Counted from the stretch's first letter, positions 1 through 19,377 are shown. The stretch is DNA of 64,000 nucleotides from Arctopsyche grandis (GCF_051622035.1 NC_135357.1:16855001-16919000), one strand, 5' to 3'. Translations and numbers: made by a program. Notes: generated from the letters alone by a model not told the origin.

Positions 1-1
1 T

Positions 2-5515
<5,514 letters not shown>

Positions 5516-8500
5516 ATCGGAAACTATACGAATTCAATAAATTTATCTAAGAATTGAGAAAATGCGGAGCTTTATCTGAGTGTATTATGTAATTAGATTT
5601 TGTTAGATGATACTTTTCAGGTTTATATGTATATTTTGGCGTTTTCTTCAACGAATGTTGAATCTTGAGATGGTTTGTGTTTTTAATGCTGGAAAAATGT
5701 ATGCTGTTTGGATATTTGGTCAGTATGCTATTTTTTCATTTTATTTTTCATTGGAAATGGTATACTTTGAAAAGTGTAAACAAAACAGATTTTATTGAAT
5801 GACATTTGATACAACAAATACTAATGTATATTAAAATATTAAGTTATTAACGTAAATGATTTTTTTAGGTCATTTTATCGTTTTATAATCAGGCTTTATT
5901 ATCAATTATTTTTATTATAAAAATTATTTATTCTTAATTATATGTACATGAATTTCTGCATAATAGCACAATTATCCAAAAAATGTTATACGCTTTAAAA
6001 TTTATTTATTTTCTAATATATTTATGTATAATTTATTTTTCATGCATGCATACATGATATTTAAGCTGAAGTATTTATGATTTTTTTTGAAAAACAATAT
6101 ATATATTATACATATAATTATATTGTATATGTGTGTGTTTATTTTGTATTTGATTTGGTTTTTCGTTTTAAGGTGGATATATCATATTATAATAATACAA
6201 ATTTCGTATTTAAACGGTGGAAAATCAGTAAATTCATAGTAAAAAATAAACATGTAGTAACAATATAAATATACAATATGGTAAATGAACAAAATTCTTG
6301 GTACTCATATTGGTATTCAAGGATTAAGTATTATATAACCGTGAAACGTTAAGTAATATTAATAATGAGATTTTATTAAATATAATGTCTTCGCATCTCA
6401 TACAATTGATATTATCAATTTGTGTCCTTCAGAAGATATTGGAAATATGAACACTAATTTTCTTGTAATTAGTAAACTCACATATTAATACATAGTAATG
6501 TTTGATAGAGCACATATTGATAAAATATAACTACTATTAACTATGTTTATAAGAATGTTTAAATGATTTATTTAAACTCTATTGTTGACATAAAGAAGCG
6601 AAATTTTTTTTTGTTGAATTTTGTTATATCTTTTCTTGTTATTAATATATTAATGATTTTTATTTTTTGTGTCGTGTGCAATTTATTTATTTCATCATGA
6701 ACATTATTTTATTTGATATGATATACATTTTGCAAAAAAAAATCGTGCACATCTGTAAATATGTAGGATTCAGCCTTAATTTATTTATATATAAAATTAA
6801 CAATTGTTTTTTTATTGATTGTGGATGATGATATTTCGGTTGCCCAAATTTTTTAATGATTTATTGCATTTGAAAAAAAAAAATACATTCCCCTCAAATA
6901 ATAAGACTTTAAATGTAAGAGTAGTAGATTAATACATTGAAAAAATTTGAATACCATTTGATGATGTATTTTAAGAAAAATTAAACATGAATTTATTATT
7001 TATTTATTGTATTAAAATTGGCTTTAATGCATAAAAGCCTTTGTCAATTACTAAATTGTCTTATGGAAGCTAGTCTTTTATTATTATATTTTAAATTTCT
7101 CTGCACTGTTGATTTTTATTTATTAAAATATTGTGATTGAGTTAATTTTCTGATCAAATTTGAACAATATTTTTAGAAATTTGCTCGCCGTTTTATGATT
7201 TTCTTAGTACTTAATACTTTTATAATATTTTTATCATAAACAAATAAATTTTAATACAATAATCATAATCTAAATGAATTATTGACGACAAAAATGATTT
7301 CCTTTATATACTTATAATGTGTTCTTTTATATTACATATATTTAATCTGGAATGTAATAAATAATGTTATTATTTTGTAAAATGAATTAAACAGGGCACT
7401 CTAAATGTACAACCAAAGTAGGAATACGTTTTTATTCAAAGTGTTTGCCTGGAAAAATGTTTAAATCTTTTCGATCAATTCACCGAGGTAATAATTTCCA
7501 TTTATACTAACATTCATTAGAAGAATTAGGAATTTTTGTACTAATTCTATAATAATTACGTCAGATATTTGGGATTTTCCCTTAACATAATATATTGAAT
7601 ATTAGTTCTAGCATACTATACATAAATACAAACGTTACGTTTTATTTAAGTTTCACTACAGAAATTTTGTAACGTTTTTAAAAAATTTATATTCAAGTCA
7701 TAATTTGAACAAAAATACATACCTAATATATAACTATGTAGTTTACCGAAGATCGGAATCCATCAACTATGTAAAATTAACCTGTATAATGTTATTCAAT
7801 ATTTCCCGTTATGGAATATAAATATTCTGCTTCGACTTATGCATAAACGTTTATTATGTGAATACATAAATATATTTATAATTATAGTATTATATATTAT
7901 ATAATGTTGTTATATTGTACAATTGGAACCGAGTGTGAATAATTTAAATACTTTAAAGGTTATCAAACGTTTGCGTGCTATATTGCATTTATTTTTTCCT
8001 GTCCATCAATTTTGCGACTTTTCATGTATGAAATCCATTCAATGTTGATGCATTTTCCATTTCGTTCATTCAACATTGTTGATGACGATAGTGCTTTTAA
8101 GTTACCGTGTCTTTTTTTAATAGAACATCCCCCGAAGTGTAAATATTGTTCAGTGTCACCTCAACATATCTTCAATAAGTATAGTTGGTGATTTGATATA
8201 TGTATGTAGTATCACGTTCGAGTTTGGCAGAACATCTTTATAAGTAGGCAGATCTTTTTTAAGTATTGTTCACACATAATATGTACTACACACAGTTGAT
8301 GTAAGGCTTTAGAAAGATATTACGTTCCGACCTTTTTACATCAGTATTTCCATTTGATATTTTGTAGAATGATTTCTAATTTGATTGTATGTATCTTGAT
8401 TTTTGACTAGGTGTATATGTATATACATATTTAACTAATACTTCTGTATTATATTATGAACTTTGTGAATTTATTATTGTGATCGAATTTTGAAAAAAAG

Positions 8501-10490
8501 CCATAAAGACAGTATTTTCCTAATTTATCGTTTTAAGTTATCGGTTTCCATAATCTTGATATTATTGATTGTGTATGTAGATACCAATTGTAAAAAATAA
8601 TTAAAATATTTATTCTTATATAAATGCATTTTGAGATTTTGAGAAAAAAATACATATGTATGTATGTATATTGTATACATAATTCTATATAGAACAGATT
8701 TTTAATATAAACATATTTATTTGTATGTATGTATGAGTTGATTTTAATGGATCTCGTGTTTATTCGATAGGTGTTTTAATTTATTTATGTCCTCCGTGTT
8801 TGTGTTCTTGAAATGCATGTAAATTTATTTTAGGGTGTTGTCGGTAGGTTTGAATATTTGGCGAAATTGTATCTTCTAATTTAAACCACAGTTTTATTCA
8901 ATTAGTTTTATTTAAATACTGGTGGGAATAAAATTTACACAGGAATATATAACAAAACAATATAACTAATGCACCGTCTCAATTTTGAATTCCAAAATCT
9001 GATTGGATGTTTAAAAACAGACATAATAAATAATTATATAATTTCTGCATAATTTGATTGATTAATATATAAACGAACATCCCAGCATAATACTGTAAGT
9101 ACTCATGCATTTATTTGTATATTTTGAAATTCAGCTGCGAGTTTTCTCTTCTTCCAAACTTTTGCCGAGAAGTTTTCCTTTTCAATATTATGACAGATCT
9201 GTAAAAATTATCGAAACTGTAATAGTCAATTGCAAATTTCAAATTAAAATATGATTTTTGTTAAAAAAAAATATATTCATGTACATATATGCACGCGCAC
9301 ATACACACACACACACACTCGTATATGTACGTATAGTAAAGTTGAAAATGTTGGTTAATCCAAAAGTATTAAATTTTAGGTATTATATTTATAGTATTTG
9401 ACAAATATTTTACTGACAATGTGCAAATAAGATATATAGTTTTGCTTTGACTTACATATATTAGATACTATAAATGACATGTATTTGATTTGCACGTTTC
9501 CATATTCGAATTACAAGTGATTTTAGGGCTTTGTAACGCCCGGTTACGATTCATTTTTGACTAACATATTTTGATTGAAATATTCTTTGTATATTCTGAT
9601 AAAACAGTATGCAGACAATATAAACATGTTAGATGTAGATGACCGACTATGTAATAAAATTTGTAATCTACTCTGGTGTAAAAAATAAAATTGATGTCTA
9701 AATTATATCTCGTTTCATTACATTATTATTATACATATGTTTATACTTGATGAATCACGAAACAGCAGTTTCTATGAGAATGTATGGGTGATATATTAAA
9801 TTATGTACACGGAATATGTGAAAAAGCGAATTTTAATCAATTAAGTATATGTACATAAATACAAAGGTGACATAGTTCATGTAAATAGTGAGCGCCCATT
9901 TAACATACAATCGAATTTATTAACTACATATTTAGTCATTCAAGTGTGTCAATCGATTACATTGGAAAGATTCAGGCATTGTTTCTTAAATCGCAAAACA
10001 AGGAATAGTTTTAAGGCAATATATTTGTAGTATGAACACTTATGTAAATAGTAAACATTCATTCATTTGTTTTTTTTTATTAAATTTATTTGAATCGGAA
10101 AAAATGAATAAACAATAGCCAATCAGAAACGAATTGCACACACAATTATGAAGTAGAATTACATATTATGTAAAAATAATCAAATCCTGGAAAATAAACA
10201 TTACTTTTCCAAGTCACTCTCTCACCATATATGTACATAGCCATGAAACCATATTGAACTTACTTTTATATACATACATACGTCATGTTAAAAAGATCTA
10301 AAATAACTTGTCATGCTAGAGAGGTAGTGTAGAAGTAAATATAATCGGTTTATAAAATTAAATTACTAATAACTTATTTAGGTAAAAATATAATAAAAGG
10401 ATTACACACAGCGTATGTTAAATGGGCGTCAAGACTGTATTAGTTTTTAAATATATGTTATAAAAAAAAATGAACCGCAGGAAGTTTGAT
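5516..10490. other. AT-rich 3' UTR and intergenic stretch between bchs and Tango1
   Basis: No open frame resembling a protein is seen here. The DNA is very AT-rich with many AATAAA/ATTAAA candidates (one at about 5536, soon after the bchs stop). A short CA tract lies at about 9301-9319. Several UGUAAAUA-type Pumilio-like words occur (about 6755, 8138, 9880, 10040), which would fit a long 3' UTR but are common in AT-rich DNA. The two genes converge here, so both polyadenylation regions must fall inside it. Confidence 0.6.
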
Positions 10491-13400
10491 TTATTTATAT
10501 TTTTCTAATGAGTCGGAAGATTGGCCGGAGCCGGAACGAGCACCTGTAAATAAAACACATGCACACACTCCGTTACGTATAAGGATCACAAATAAATAGA
10601 AACACATATAAACATATAAAGAAAAACCTTTATGATTTCTAGAGTTTGGAATTGGCGACGGTGGAAGAGTATTTACAGGGCTGAAATCAGTCTCAGTCTC
10701 ATATCGTCTCGAACGCCTGTCTTCCTCACTATCATAATATCTGAAAATATTTGTAAATTGTAATAAACATAATATATATGTATGTATATATATTTCACTC
10801 AAAAGTCACAACTCATTAGGAAAGTTTTGGTGACAAACCTGTCATCGTATCTCCTATTATTGTAAGCTCTTCTTCGTGATTCTGAATTTGAAAATGGAGA
10901 TCTTCCCCTTTGTTGCGGGCTATAACCTCTGTCAGGGCTATACCTGAAATGAATTGATTCAATAAAATCATACCATTTAATAAGTTGAATTAGTTTTATT
11001 ATACATGCCTAGAATCTGGTGAGTATCTATCTTGACGCATCGATTGTAGAGGTGGTGGACTGCTCAGTCGGCCGAGTGGTGGTGGTCGATGTGGAGGCAA
11101 AGGTGGCAAGGGTGGTGGCAACATCATCGGTCCACCCAGAGGTGGTGGAAGAAAACCTAATGGCGGTGGAGGCAACATACCACCAAGAGCACCGAGTGAC
11201 GGCAAGAATGCCGCATCAGGTAAAGATTCACCTGTGGTTAAAGGAGATACGACGCCTGAAAATAAAAAAATTGGTGCTTTAGGATTGGTATGTCAAATGT
11301 AAAGTATAGCTGAGTGAATATTTGGGGTCTGACGTTTATCAGGAGACGGTACGGCCAGACGCTGCCGTAGCGTTTGAGCTTCGCGGGCTGAAGCTTCAGC
11401 AGAACGTTCTGCAGCACGACGGGCCAGCCAGTGTTCATGGGAACGCTGCTCCAATGCAGCAACTTTGGCTCGCCAAGCTGCCTCTTGTTCGACAACTTCA
11501 CGGCGTATGCTTTCAGACGTTTCTCTGGAAAATTTATAAGACAGAAATATAAATTTCGTTTTGAAATAGACAAGAAATAAATGAAAATTTATGTTATTTA
11601 CTTGTGTTGTTGAATTTCTTTCTGTAAACTTTGTATTTTTTCAACTGTTGACATAGCTTCACCTTGTTGCGACATCCATAAAGATTCTTTTGTACTTAAC
11701 TCCCTACGATAGTTAAAAATTAATAATAAAAAATGTTTTAATGACACTGAGCAACAACAAAAAAACAACACGTTTTTGAGTAACCGAATGAGAGACTAAT
11801 CAATCTTTTGGTACTAAGTTTGACCCAATGAATTTGAATATGATAATGATTAAAGAAATGCGAAAATTCTTGTTTTTTGACTTTTGCAGACTCAAAATCT
11901 AGTATTTCTGTTCTCAAAGTGAGCATTAGAATCAACAGTCAGGTGTTTTTTTTTATATTGATAATGATTTTTTATTGCTTTAAAATACTCGTAATTAATT
12001 ATCTAGCAAATTTTAAAAATCAAAAATATATATTTTACATGATAATGTGAGATTAGGTGAGTGGCGTTCGTGGTCCGATGATCACCTGATCTCGCGTTCG
12101 CGTCAAAATGGCCTCTACGTGTGGAGGAGTTTTATATAATTAAATAAATAAATAAATAATGGTCAATAGGATCGCGCGACTCATCGACCAATAGAATCTC
12201 GCGAATATCTGTATATAGAGAGCGCCCGATGAGTATAAATATTGGACGCTATTGAACTGTAGAGCATTCAGAGCTGGAGAGCCGACGAGTGCAGACTAAT
12301 AAACAACGTCTACAACACTACTGCGTCTTTCTCTCCGATCCTAGAAACCCCTCTTGACGTCCACGCAACAATATTATACATTTATTTTGCCATTTTTTCA
12401 TTTTGTAAGGATTAATTTTTATCTAAACGTACTAATTCGAGCGGTAAATAATTGATTAGTCTCTGCTCTGGAATTTTTTTGTTCTTGCTAAGTATTATTA
12501 GTTGCAATAGTTACAAAAGTATAAGTACTTGAGTAAATCTGCCTCTTTCTGATTGAAATAATTTGTTAGTACTTCGAGGCGAGTCGTAGACTGGAGAGTT
12601 TTCTGATCAGCTTCGTGTAACTGTTCTCTTATCTCCGATATCTTCAAATTTTGACTGTCAATTTTCGTATTCAAATCGGCAACAAGTGCATTCTCAGCCT
12701 AAAATTAATATATGAACTTGATGATGGTGAACATTTTGTACATGTATTTATGTATAAATAAGAACCCAAATATTGTCAGACGAAAAAATCGAAAGCAATT
12801 TGATAAGAGGCTTGTAAAAATGACTAACCTCAAATTTCTCAATGAGTGAGCTTTTTTCCGAAGACACTTTAACTAATTCAGCTTTAATATGACTTACATC
12901 TAGAATTGCGCTAATATTTTTTTCATCCATATTTAACATTTTAATACTATCCTAGAAAAAAATACAAAAGCAAAATAATAACAGAATAATATTGTTAATC
13001 AAAAATGTTTACGTAATATTAATTTACCTGCAAAGACAGTACTTCATGACTGCTGGCTTTCAACAATGCCTTCGTCGTATTGAGGTCATCCTTGAGATCT
13101 TTAATTAATAACTGTAATTCCTTAACTTCGGCATTTTTCTGAATTTCTGCTTGAAGCAAACTTCTTTCTAAATTTGATGCCAACTCCAAAAGTTGTTGCG
13201 ATTTATTTTCATTCTCTTGAACAGCTTGTTTAAGCGATTCTTGGGTATTTATAAGTTGTTTTTCAATAGAAGACGACCGATTATTGGCATCCATAATTTT
13301 TAAAAGCAACAGTTCATTTTCTTCCATCTTGGCAGCTAACTGAGCTTTCGTAAGATTCATTGTGGCTGAAAGATAATAATGCAAAGGTAGCGGAAAATCA

Positions 13401-16400
13401 AATCACAAATACAGTACATATGTATATAATATTGAAAAATATGAATAAATTACTTTGTTGGTCATCGAGTTGACTTTGAAGATTGGTTATAGTGAAAGCT
13501 AACGATGAACTGCTTGTATCTTTAACCGAAAGCTGCTCATCCAGAATGGATTGAAGCTCTAAAGCAGCTTCAGTTGAATTTGCCAACTCATCTTCAGCAG
13601 ATACAATCTTTTCTTGCAGATCAGAAATGACTTGTTGAGAATCAACTAATTCCTTTTTTAAGCAAGCGACCATTTCATCTGCTCCAAATGAACTGTCTTC
13701 AATCCCTATTAACTTTTCTTTTGTTGTAGTCAATTCTTCTTTTAATATGATACATTCCTAAAATAAATTAACATCGGTAATGAATTGTTCACAGCATTCT
13801 TCGACGGTGAAGTATTAAAAAAAAAATACCTTTGATGAGCACAACAGTTCTTTCTGCAATGAATTTACCATCGCAAGTAATTTCCCATCCTGCTTTCTAT
13901 TCTCAAGGTAATAATAGCCGAGAGTAAACATTAAAACACTAATAGCTGATATGATCAGCCAAAATATGAAGTCGGTCGATACATCGGATAAGCTCGGTAA
14001 GGTTTTTTCCTCAGCACTGCAATGTGATGTTTCTAAAATAATTAACAATTCTATTAGATTATTTAATTTACAATTAGCTACATACAGAAACATTCAGTAT
14101 CGATTAGATTTACATATATGTATACACTCCGTAAGATAAATGAAAAAAATTAAGTGCGAAAATTACACATACAAATTTGATTAATAGACTCGTGTTATGT
14201 TTTATGAAATATCTCATAAAGTTAAATTACATATCTTATGAACATTACAATTTAATATTATCCATCCATATAATAATGTGTTACGCATAAAAGCAAATAT
14301 ATACAACGAAAATATAGTGATTATATAGATAAATTATTATTAAATACCAAAGGCCGTTGAAATAAGAATAAGGTACGATTTAACTGTACATTGAGAAAAA
14401 TACTTTGTATCTTAAAAAAAATGTTTGTGCATTAAAAATTCGCATCATTTTCGGTGCATTAAACAATCTCGTATTGTGCATCGAATAAAATATTTTGGCA
14501 TTATAAAGTATTACCATTAAAAAATATGGAACGATCATTCGAAAAAATAGATTTTAGCATTAGAATGGATACAAAAAGTGGCAACGTTGCAGTCTTCCGC
14601 TATAGACAATTGTCAACTCTCAAAAGTGTTTACTTTTGTTTCTCATTAGTTAAATTATAATCTCACTAGTGAGATGTAATCTTAAATAAATTAAACCAAC
14701 CCTAGACAAACCATAAATAAATAAAATCTAACTGAACATTGGTTCGTATTTTAGTATTCGTGACGTTGCCGATAAAGTTCATCTGTCATTTCATCCATTT
14801 TTTCAGTAGCAAATATTTTTTTCAATGATCATAGCAAACTTTCTAATGCAATCTGTATCCGTCATTTAGAAATGCACACAATTTTTTTGTAATGTACAGA
14901 AACATTTTTTTATCTACAAAATTTTTTCTAAATGCACATTTATTTTATAAAATGGACGTTTAAATTGTTCCCATAAGAATATATAGAATTATATCATCTA
15001 AAATTTACATACATATGTAAGTTGCCAAATAAAAATTATAAACAATATTTAAGGTTTTGTGAATTCAACATAGTAAATAGATGTGCAAATGTAAGTAAAG
15101 CTAAGGCATTATAACACAGAGAAAAATTTGAATGATAATAAAACAAACCTGTTAATACGGGTATGTATTTGTTGGAATGGTGAGCATTTTCGTACTGCTG
15201 TTGATATTCATTCGAATTAATTTCCTCGGTGTTGAATATGTTTGTGTTAGCTTTTTCGACGGTGTTAGAAATGCCATCCGATTTGAATATGTTAGATATG
15301 CTTTCATACATACTATTGAGTAAAATGAGAGGACTGGAAAAGAATGATTTTTCATTTGCAATGTCGGAATCGAGTAGATTGGACGGTTGATAATCGTCGC
15401 TTAGATTTTCTGCATAGTCAAACATGTTCATCTCAGTCGTAGAAACGGGCAACGATGCATCCATATCTGACGTCGAATCTGAAGTGTCAGTTGCAACGGT
15501 GGTCGGAGCAGGTTCAAACATAAACTGTGATTCATATGCTGGATCGTTTGTTAGCGTCGTCTCTGGTGATTCAACACCAGATACATAACCCTGAGAAGTA
15601 CTTTCAATTTCTGGATTCACATTTGTATTAATCGGTGGAGGAGAAGACATTATAGTGTGTATAAGGGGGATTTTATAAAACGGTGCATCATTTCCTACTT
15701 CTTTCGACGGTGGCGTAATTTCAGGCACATCGGTTTCATTTGAATTAAGTGAATCAGTTTTTTCATTTTCATTATAATACTTTGATTCTTCAGTTTGAGC
15801 AACTTCTATAGGTTCATATTTTGTAATGATCACGTCTTGGGAAGGAAATTCATTTGCATCAGTTATAGTTGTATTGGTGTCATTTCCATCTTGATCTGAA
15901 TTTAAAACATTGTTTTCAGTAGGCAGAATATTTGATTGAACTTCATCGTTAACTGATTCAACAGATGGCGCAACTGTTGATGTTAATTCAATAGATTCTG
16001 AATTATTATTTCCAGACTCGGTTGTTTGTTCTATATTAGTATCTTTATTGGAAAATGTAATGTCTGAAGGTTTATCCAATTGCTCTGGTGTATTTTCAAC
16101 ACCAGTACTAGATACGGGAGATTCTTCTGGAATATCTTTATTAATGACAATAGAACTAGCATTTTCTTGATTGGAATCTACTGCAGCCTTTACTTTATTA
16201 CTCACAGTTGACATATTAGCAATGTCGGTATTTTCTTGATCTGCAAATACATAATCTGAATCAACCGTTTCTTCGTCGTTTTCATCCTCTTCGTCAATGT
16301 CATCTTCATCATCATCATCATCATCCGACTCCTGAGATGTAACTTCCTTTGGTTCAAGATTATTATTTGATGTATTATCAACATTCGAATTCTCTTGTAC

Positions 16401-18512
16401 CATATATGGTGTAGGAGTTAGATTTGAAGAAAGAGTGTTTTGTTGTTTTTCATCAACGTCAAGAGATTTTTTGTCTTCAGTAATATTTGATTCGATTGCA
16501 GTAGCTTTTTCTTCAACACTTTCTGGTTTATTAGTTATTGAATTATTCACATCCTTGGAAGAATCATTTACAGTATTATCATATTGTGAAATTTTAGAAT
16601 TTTTATTATCTTGATTGTACGGTGCCTTCTTATAAATTTGTTCTTCACTTTTCATGGAATCGTAAATGGTTGTTCCATCAATAACAGTGACTGATTGTGT
16701 TGCACTAATATTTTCAGAATTGGGGTCACTTTCTGGTAAAGCAGATGATATGATAGGCTCTACTGTAGTTGTGCTTAATTGTAACTCTTCCGTATATTGC
16801 TTTTTTTCCCTCGGCATCTTTGAGTCTTGATATTTTTCATCATAATAAGATGGATCAGTTTTTTCGAATTTTTCACCATCAACGGCATCTTTTTCACCAT
16901 AGTTAGGTGGATCAGTTTTTTCACGTTTCTTATGTGAAGGCCTTTTGAAGTCGTCACCGTCAGCGGCATTGTTTTCATCATAGTTAGGTGGATCAGTTCT
17001 TTCACGTTTTTTATGTGAACGCCTTTTAAAGTCGTCACCGTCAACGGCCTCTTTTTCATCTTTGTTGGGCGGATCAGTTCTTCTGTGTCTTTTATGTGGA
17101 GGTTTTGTAGGATCATCTTCGATTTTACCTTCAGCATGTACGTCATCAGTATCTATGTAAGACGGATCGGTTCTTTTACGTTTTCTGGTTGAAGGTTTTG
17201 TAGAATTATCTACAAAGTCATCTTCCGCGTATAAATTATCAGCATCTTTTACATCTTTATAAGGTTGATCACGTCTTTTATGCTTTTTAGATGGGGGTTT
17301 TGTGGGATCCACTACATGGTCATCTTCCATATATGCATCTTCATCATCTTCATCTTCTGTATCTTCATCTTCATTATCAACGTCCCTGTTTTCAATTTCT
17401 TCAAGATTTCTCTTTGACTGACGTTGACTGTCGTAAGAGTTTTTAGATAAAATCTTAAAAAAATCATCAATATTAACTAAATGCTTAGCACGACTGAGAA
17501 CACCACTTTCGCGTAAAAACATTTTCGGAACAAATCCGAAAGCACCATTCATTTCAACAGCCCAATATTCTTCTTTATCATCTAAAGGCTTTGCAATTAC
17601 TCTTAATTTAGTATTAGAATTAAACGATAGCAAAAAATTATCTTGTTTAATGTATTTTGACGTGGTTGTTGCGGTGGAAATCACTCCTGAAATTAAATGG
17701 AAATGGACAGTGTTAAATTGAATCCAGCGCATAGTTAAAACAATGAAAATGAGCGGTAATATATTGTTAAACAATACAACGCAGTTTATATGTACCATAT
17801 ATGTAAGGCAATTAAAATATTACAAACATTTACCGATCACCTGTAAATTAAATTAAAGAGTTAATTTAAAGAAAAATTATATTACCCATCCACTTTTCAA
17901 GAAACGATATTTCATTATTGAATCAAATACAAAAATTCGAGTGTCTTTAATATTGTACAATTGTACAAGTCATAATAAATATTTCAAAACCAAAAGTAAA
18001 ATGAAAAATGGTATAAATTTGATTATTAAATACGGGGCATGAAAACATACATTTGAAAATAAGGAAGAGTGGACATGCAAATCTCTTACATACATATAGC
18101 GGAAGCGAGTAAATGTAGTGCACACATCGGATGTCGACATTACTACCGTCACCGAAATTTGGAGTCGTTCACAGAGTGCGTTGTCAATCATGAACGACAG
18201 AACTACTACATTAGTGAAGTAAGTGAAGACTGCAGAGTGCAGCCGTCGAAGTGCAGCAGCTGAGCTGGTGAGCCGAGTTTACATAACGGGGCGTATTTAC
18301 ATAACCTATAGAGTGTCACCTAAGCAGCTGGGATCGACGCAGAGGACCTGCGAAGGTGGCTGCGCGGCTGAGGCCGAATCGGGAGCAAATGTCAGCGGCC
18401 ACAGAAACACGAGGGTTAGAAGAAGCGGCCAAGACGAGGCCGCTGACGAGATGCTGTGGCTGAGGCTGAGGCTGAGGCTGCTGCGGGACCCCGCTTCTTG
18501 GCGACCCCTCAT
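10491..18512 (-). CDS. Tango1: Tango1 / MIA3 homologue: ER exit-site cargo receptor, complete
   Basis: Transmembrane organiser of ER exit sites that loads bulky cargo such as collagen into COPII carriers. Exons (descending): 18512-18320, 17686-15149, 14032-13830, 13757-13454, 13365-13028, 12951-12829, 12698-12529, 11703-11602, 11524-11334, 11255-11009, 10943-10839, 10740-10628, 10543-10491. They sum to 4680 nt, exactly 1560 codons with stop. Exon 1 carries a signal peptide (WPLLLTLVFLWPL) and LCVDPSCLG. Exon 2 begins the luminal SH3/MOTH domain (FGFVPKMFLRESGVL) followed by a long acidic, repeat-bearing region. Exon 3 has the membrane span (FIFWLIISAISVLMFTLGYY). Exons 4-9 are coiled coil, including a cTAGE-type LTNYFNQKE motif. 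Exons 10-13 form the Pro-rich tail that binds Sec23. The start is the first ATG that places the signal peptide; an upstream in-frame GTG was not used. The donor at 11334 (GTCAGA) is weak. Confidence 0.93.
10944..11008 (-). other. GC-AG intron in the Tango1 proline-rich tail
   Basis: On the minus strand the exon ends CTAG and the intron starts GCATGT, a match to the AG|GCAAGT consensus of GC-AG introns. It ends TTTCAG. Joining here gives ...YSPDSRYSPDRGYSPQ... in frame. The nearby GT (GTATAA, four bases further on) would give an immediate stop in the next exon. The whole-gene length is a multiple of three only with the GC donor. Confidence 0.75.
11741..12470 (+). repeat. Dispersed repeat family 1, copy A (split by a solo LTR)
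   Basis: Shares interrupted similarity with 48150-48540: ACTAAGTTTGAC, GAATTTGAATATGA, ATCAACAGTCAG, TAATTAATNATCTAGC, CAAAAATATAT and, after the LTR, CGTAC(T/G)AA-TTCGAGCGGTAAAT-like sequence. No terminal repeats or coding sequence were recognised, so the class is unknown. Confidence 0.55.
12046..12370 (+). mobile_element. Solo LTR inside a Tango1 intron
   Basis: A 325-bp block starts TGTGAGATTAGG and ends CACGCAACA, has a TATA motif (GTATAAATAT, about 12233) and an AATAAA (about 12297), and is much less AT-rich than its surroundings. It splits a dispersed repeat whose unsplit copy lies at about 48150-48540, which supports the borders. The 4-bp flanks are ATAA and ATAT, an imperfect target duplication. 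No internal retroelement genes are present. Gypsy or BEL/Pao type is likely but not determined. Confidence 0.65.
14033..15148 (-). other. Tango1 intron 2, no element recognised
   Basis: About 1.1 kb of AT-rich intron between the long luminal exon and the transmembrane exon. I see no coding sequence, terminal inverted repeats or structured repeat. Confidence 0.7.
16790..17345 (-). repeat. Degenerate tandem repeat inside the Tango1 luminal region
   Basis: Within exon 2 the protein repeats a unit of about 25-35 residues: a basic K/R-H cluster, then (R/K)TDP(P/S)(N/Y), an acidic Asp/Glu-Ala stretch, then a Lys-rich start of the next unit. Five to six copies can be counted (RKRKRTDPS, HRRTDPPNK, KKRERTDPPN, KKREKTDPPN, KFEKTDPSY). 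The copies are still similar at DNA level, so they expanded recently. Confidence 0.75.
17687..18319 (-). other. Tango1 intron 1
   Basis: Separates the signal-peptide exon from the SH3/MOTH exon. Its donor is GTGACA at 18319 and its acceptor TTTCAG ends at 17687. It joins a G from exon 1 with GA from exon 2. No further feature is evident. Confidence 0.8.
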
Positions 18513-18667
18513 CGCTCGCACTCTGGCTGTCGCCACATCACCGGTCAGCGATCACACTGACAACCACTGCTGCCAACTTACCACTACCTCACTCTTATAA
18601 TTGATGAGTGACGACACGTTCGCGATTCGTCACTGCCAATTGTCGTCGTGAGATTTTTCCTTGTTAA

Positions 18668-19205
18668 GAGGGCTGCACAGCAGCATCTTGTCCATACAAA
18701 CGTACTATACTTCTCCCTTCCTCAATTATGGCACTAGAGAAATTATTTTTTAATATCCTATGGATATCCACCATTGGGGTGCATCTATAGTTTTATTTTT
18801 TTGATTAATTATTTTTTATAGGACATAGGATTTTATAGATGTTTGGAGCCGCCAAACATCTATAAAATCGCGTCTTTTTTACACCCATGAAACGGGTCCA
18901 GCGTGCTTATTTAACGGTCGATTTAAAAAAAAATACGCCGATAGATGCATAGAAAGTATCTTTCTCATACCGATGATATATATTTTTTTTAAATTGGTCC
19001 GGTTTTGGAGATGAAAATAGTAGAATACGAAACCTCGATTTTGTCAATTTAAAATACGTTTTATCTGGTCGAAGCGCAACGGTCGCATTCACTCAATATA
19101 TATATTGATATATATTGTCGCATTCACTCAATATATACATACACTCAATATATATATCGAAGACAGGAACGGTAACAAAATTAAGGTTTCGGGTGTACAG
19201 CCCTC
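18668..19205. mobile_element. TTAA-flanked MITE about 150 bp upstream of the Tango1 start codon
   Basis: The 538-bp element is bounded by TTAA on both sides (18664-18667 and 19206-19209). Its ends are inverted: GAGGGCTGCACA on the left and TGTACAGCCCTC on the right. TTAA target duplication is the piggyBac-superfamily signature. An internal perfect hairpin with 17-bp arms (ATTTTATAGATGTTTGG) lies at about 18830-18868. There is no transposase. It probably overlaps or adjoins the Tango1 promoter. Confidence 0.75.
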
Positions 19206-19377
19206 TTAATATTAATTCATTTTTTAATATTAATTTGTTAATATTAATTCATATTTCCTTGTTAATATTAATTTACATTTTTAAATATGTAAAATAATTT
19301 TAAAGTTGGCAAAAATATTCTCAAATTTATTTGGTTTATAATAACGTTGAATTCAGTAGATATTTTTAGAAATATTT

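Noticed and set aside
9290-9330. CRISPR-like or regulatory repeat
   Set aside because: It is a plain CA microsatellite; CRISPR arrays are not expected in a nuclear insect genome and none is seen.
11004-11008. Conventional GT donor for the Tango1 exon ending near 11009
   Set aside because: Joining at GTATAA puts an immediate stop in the next exon and breaks the length.
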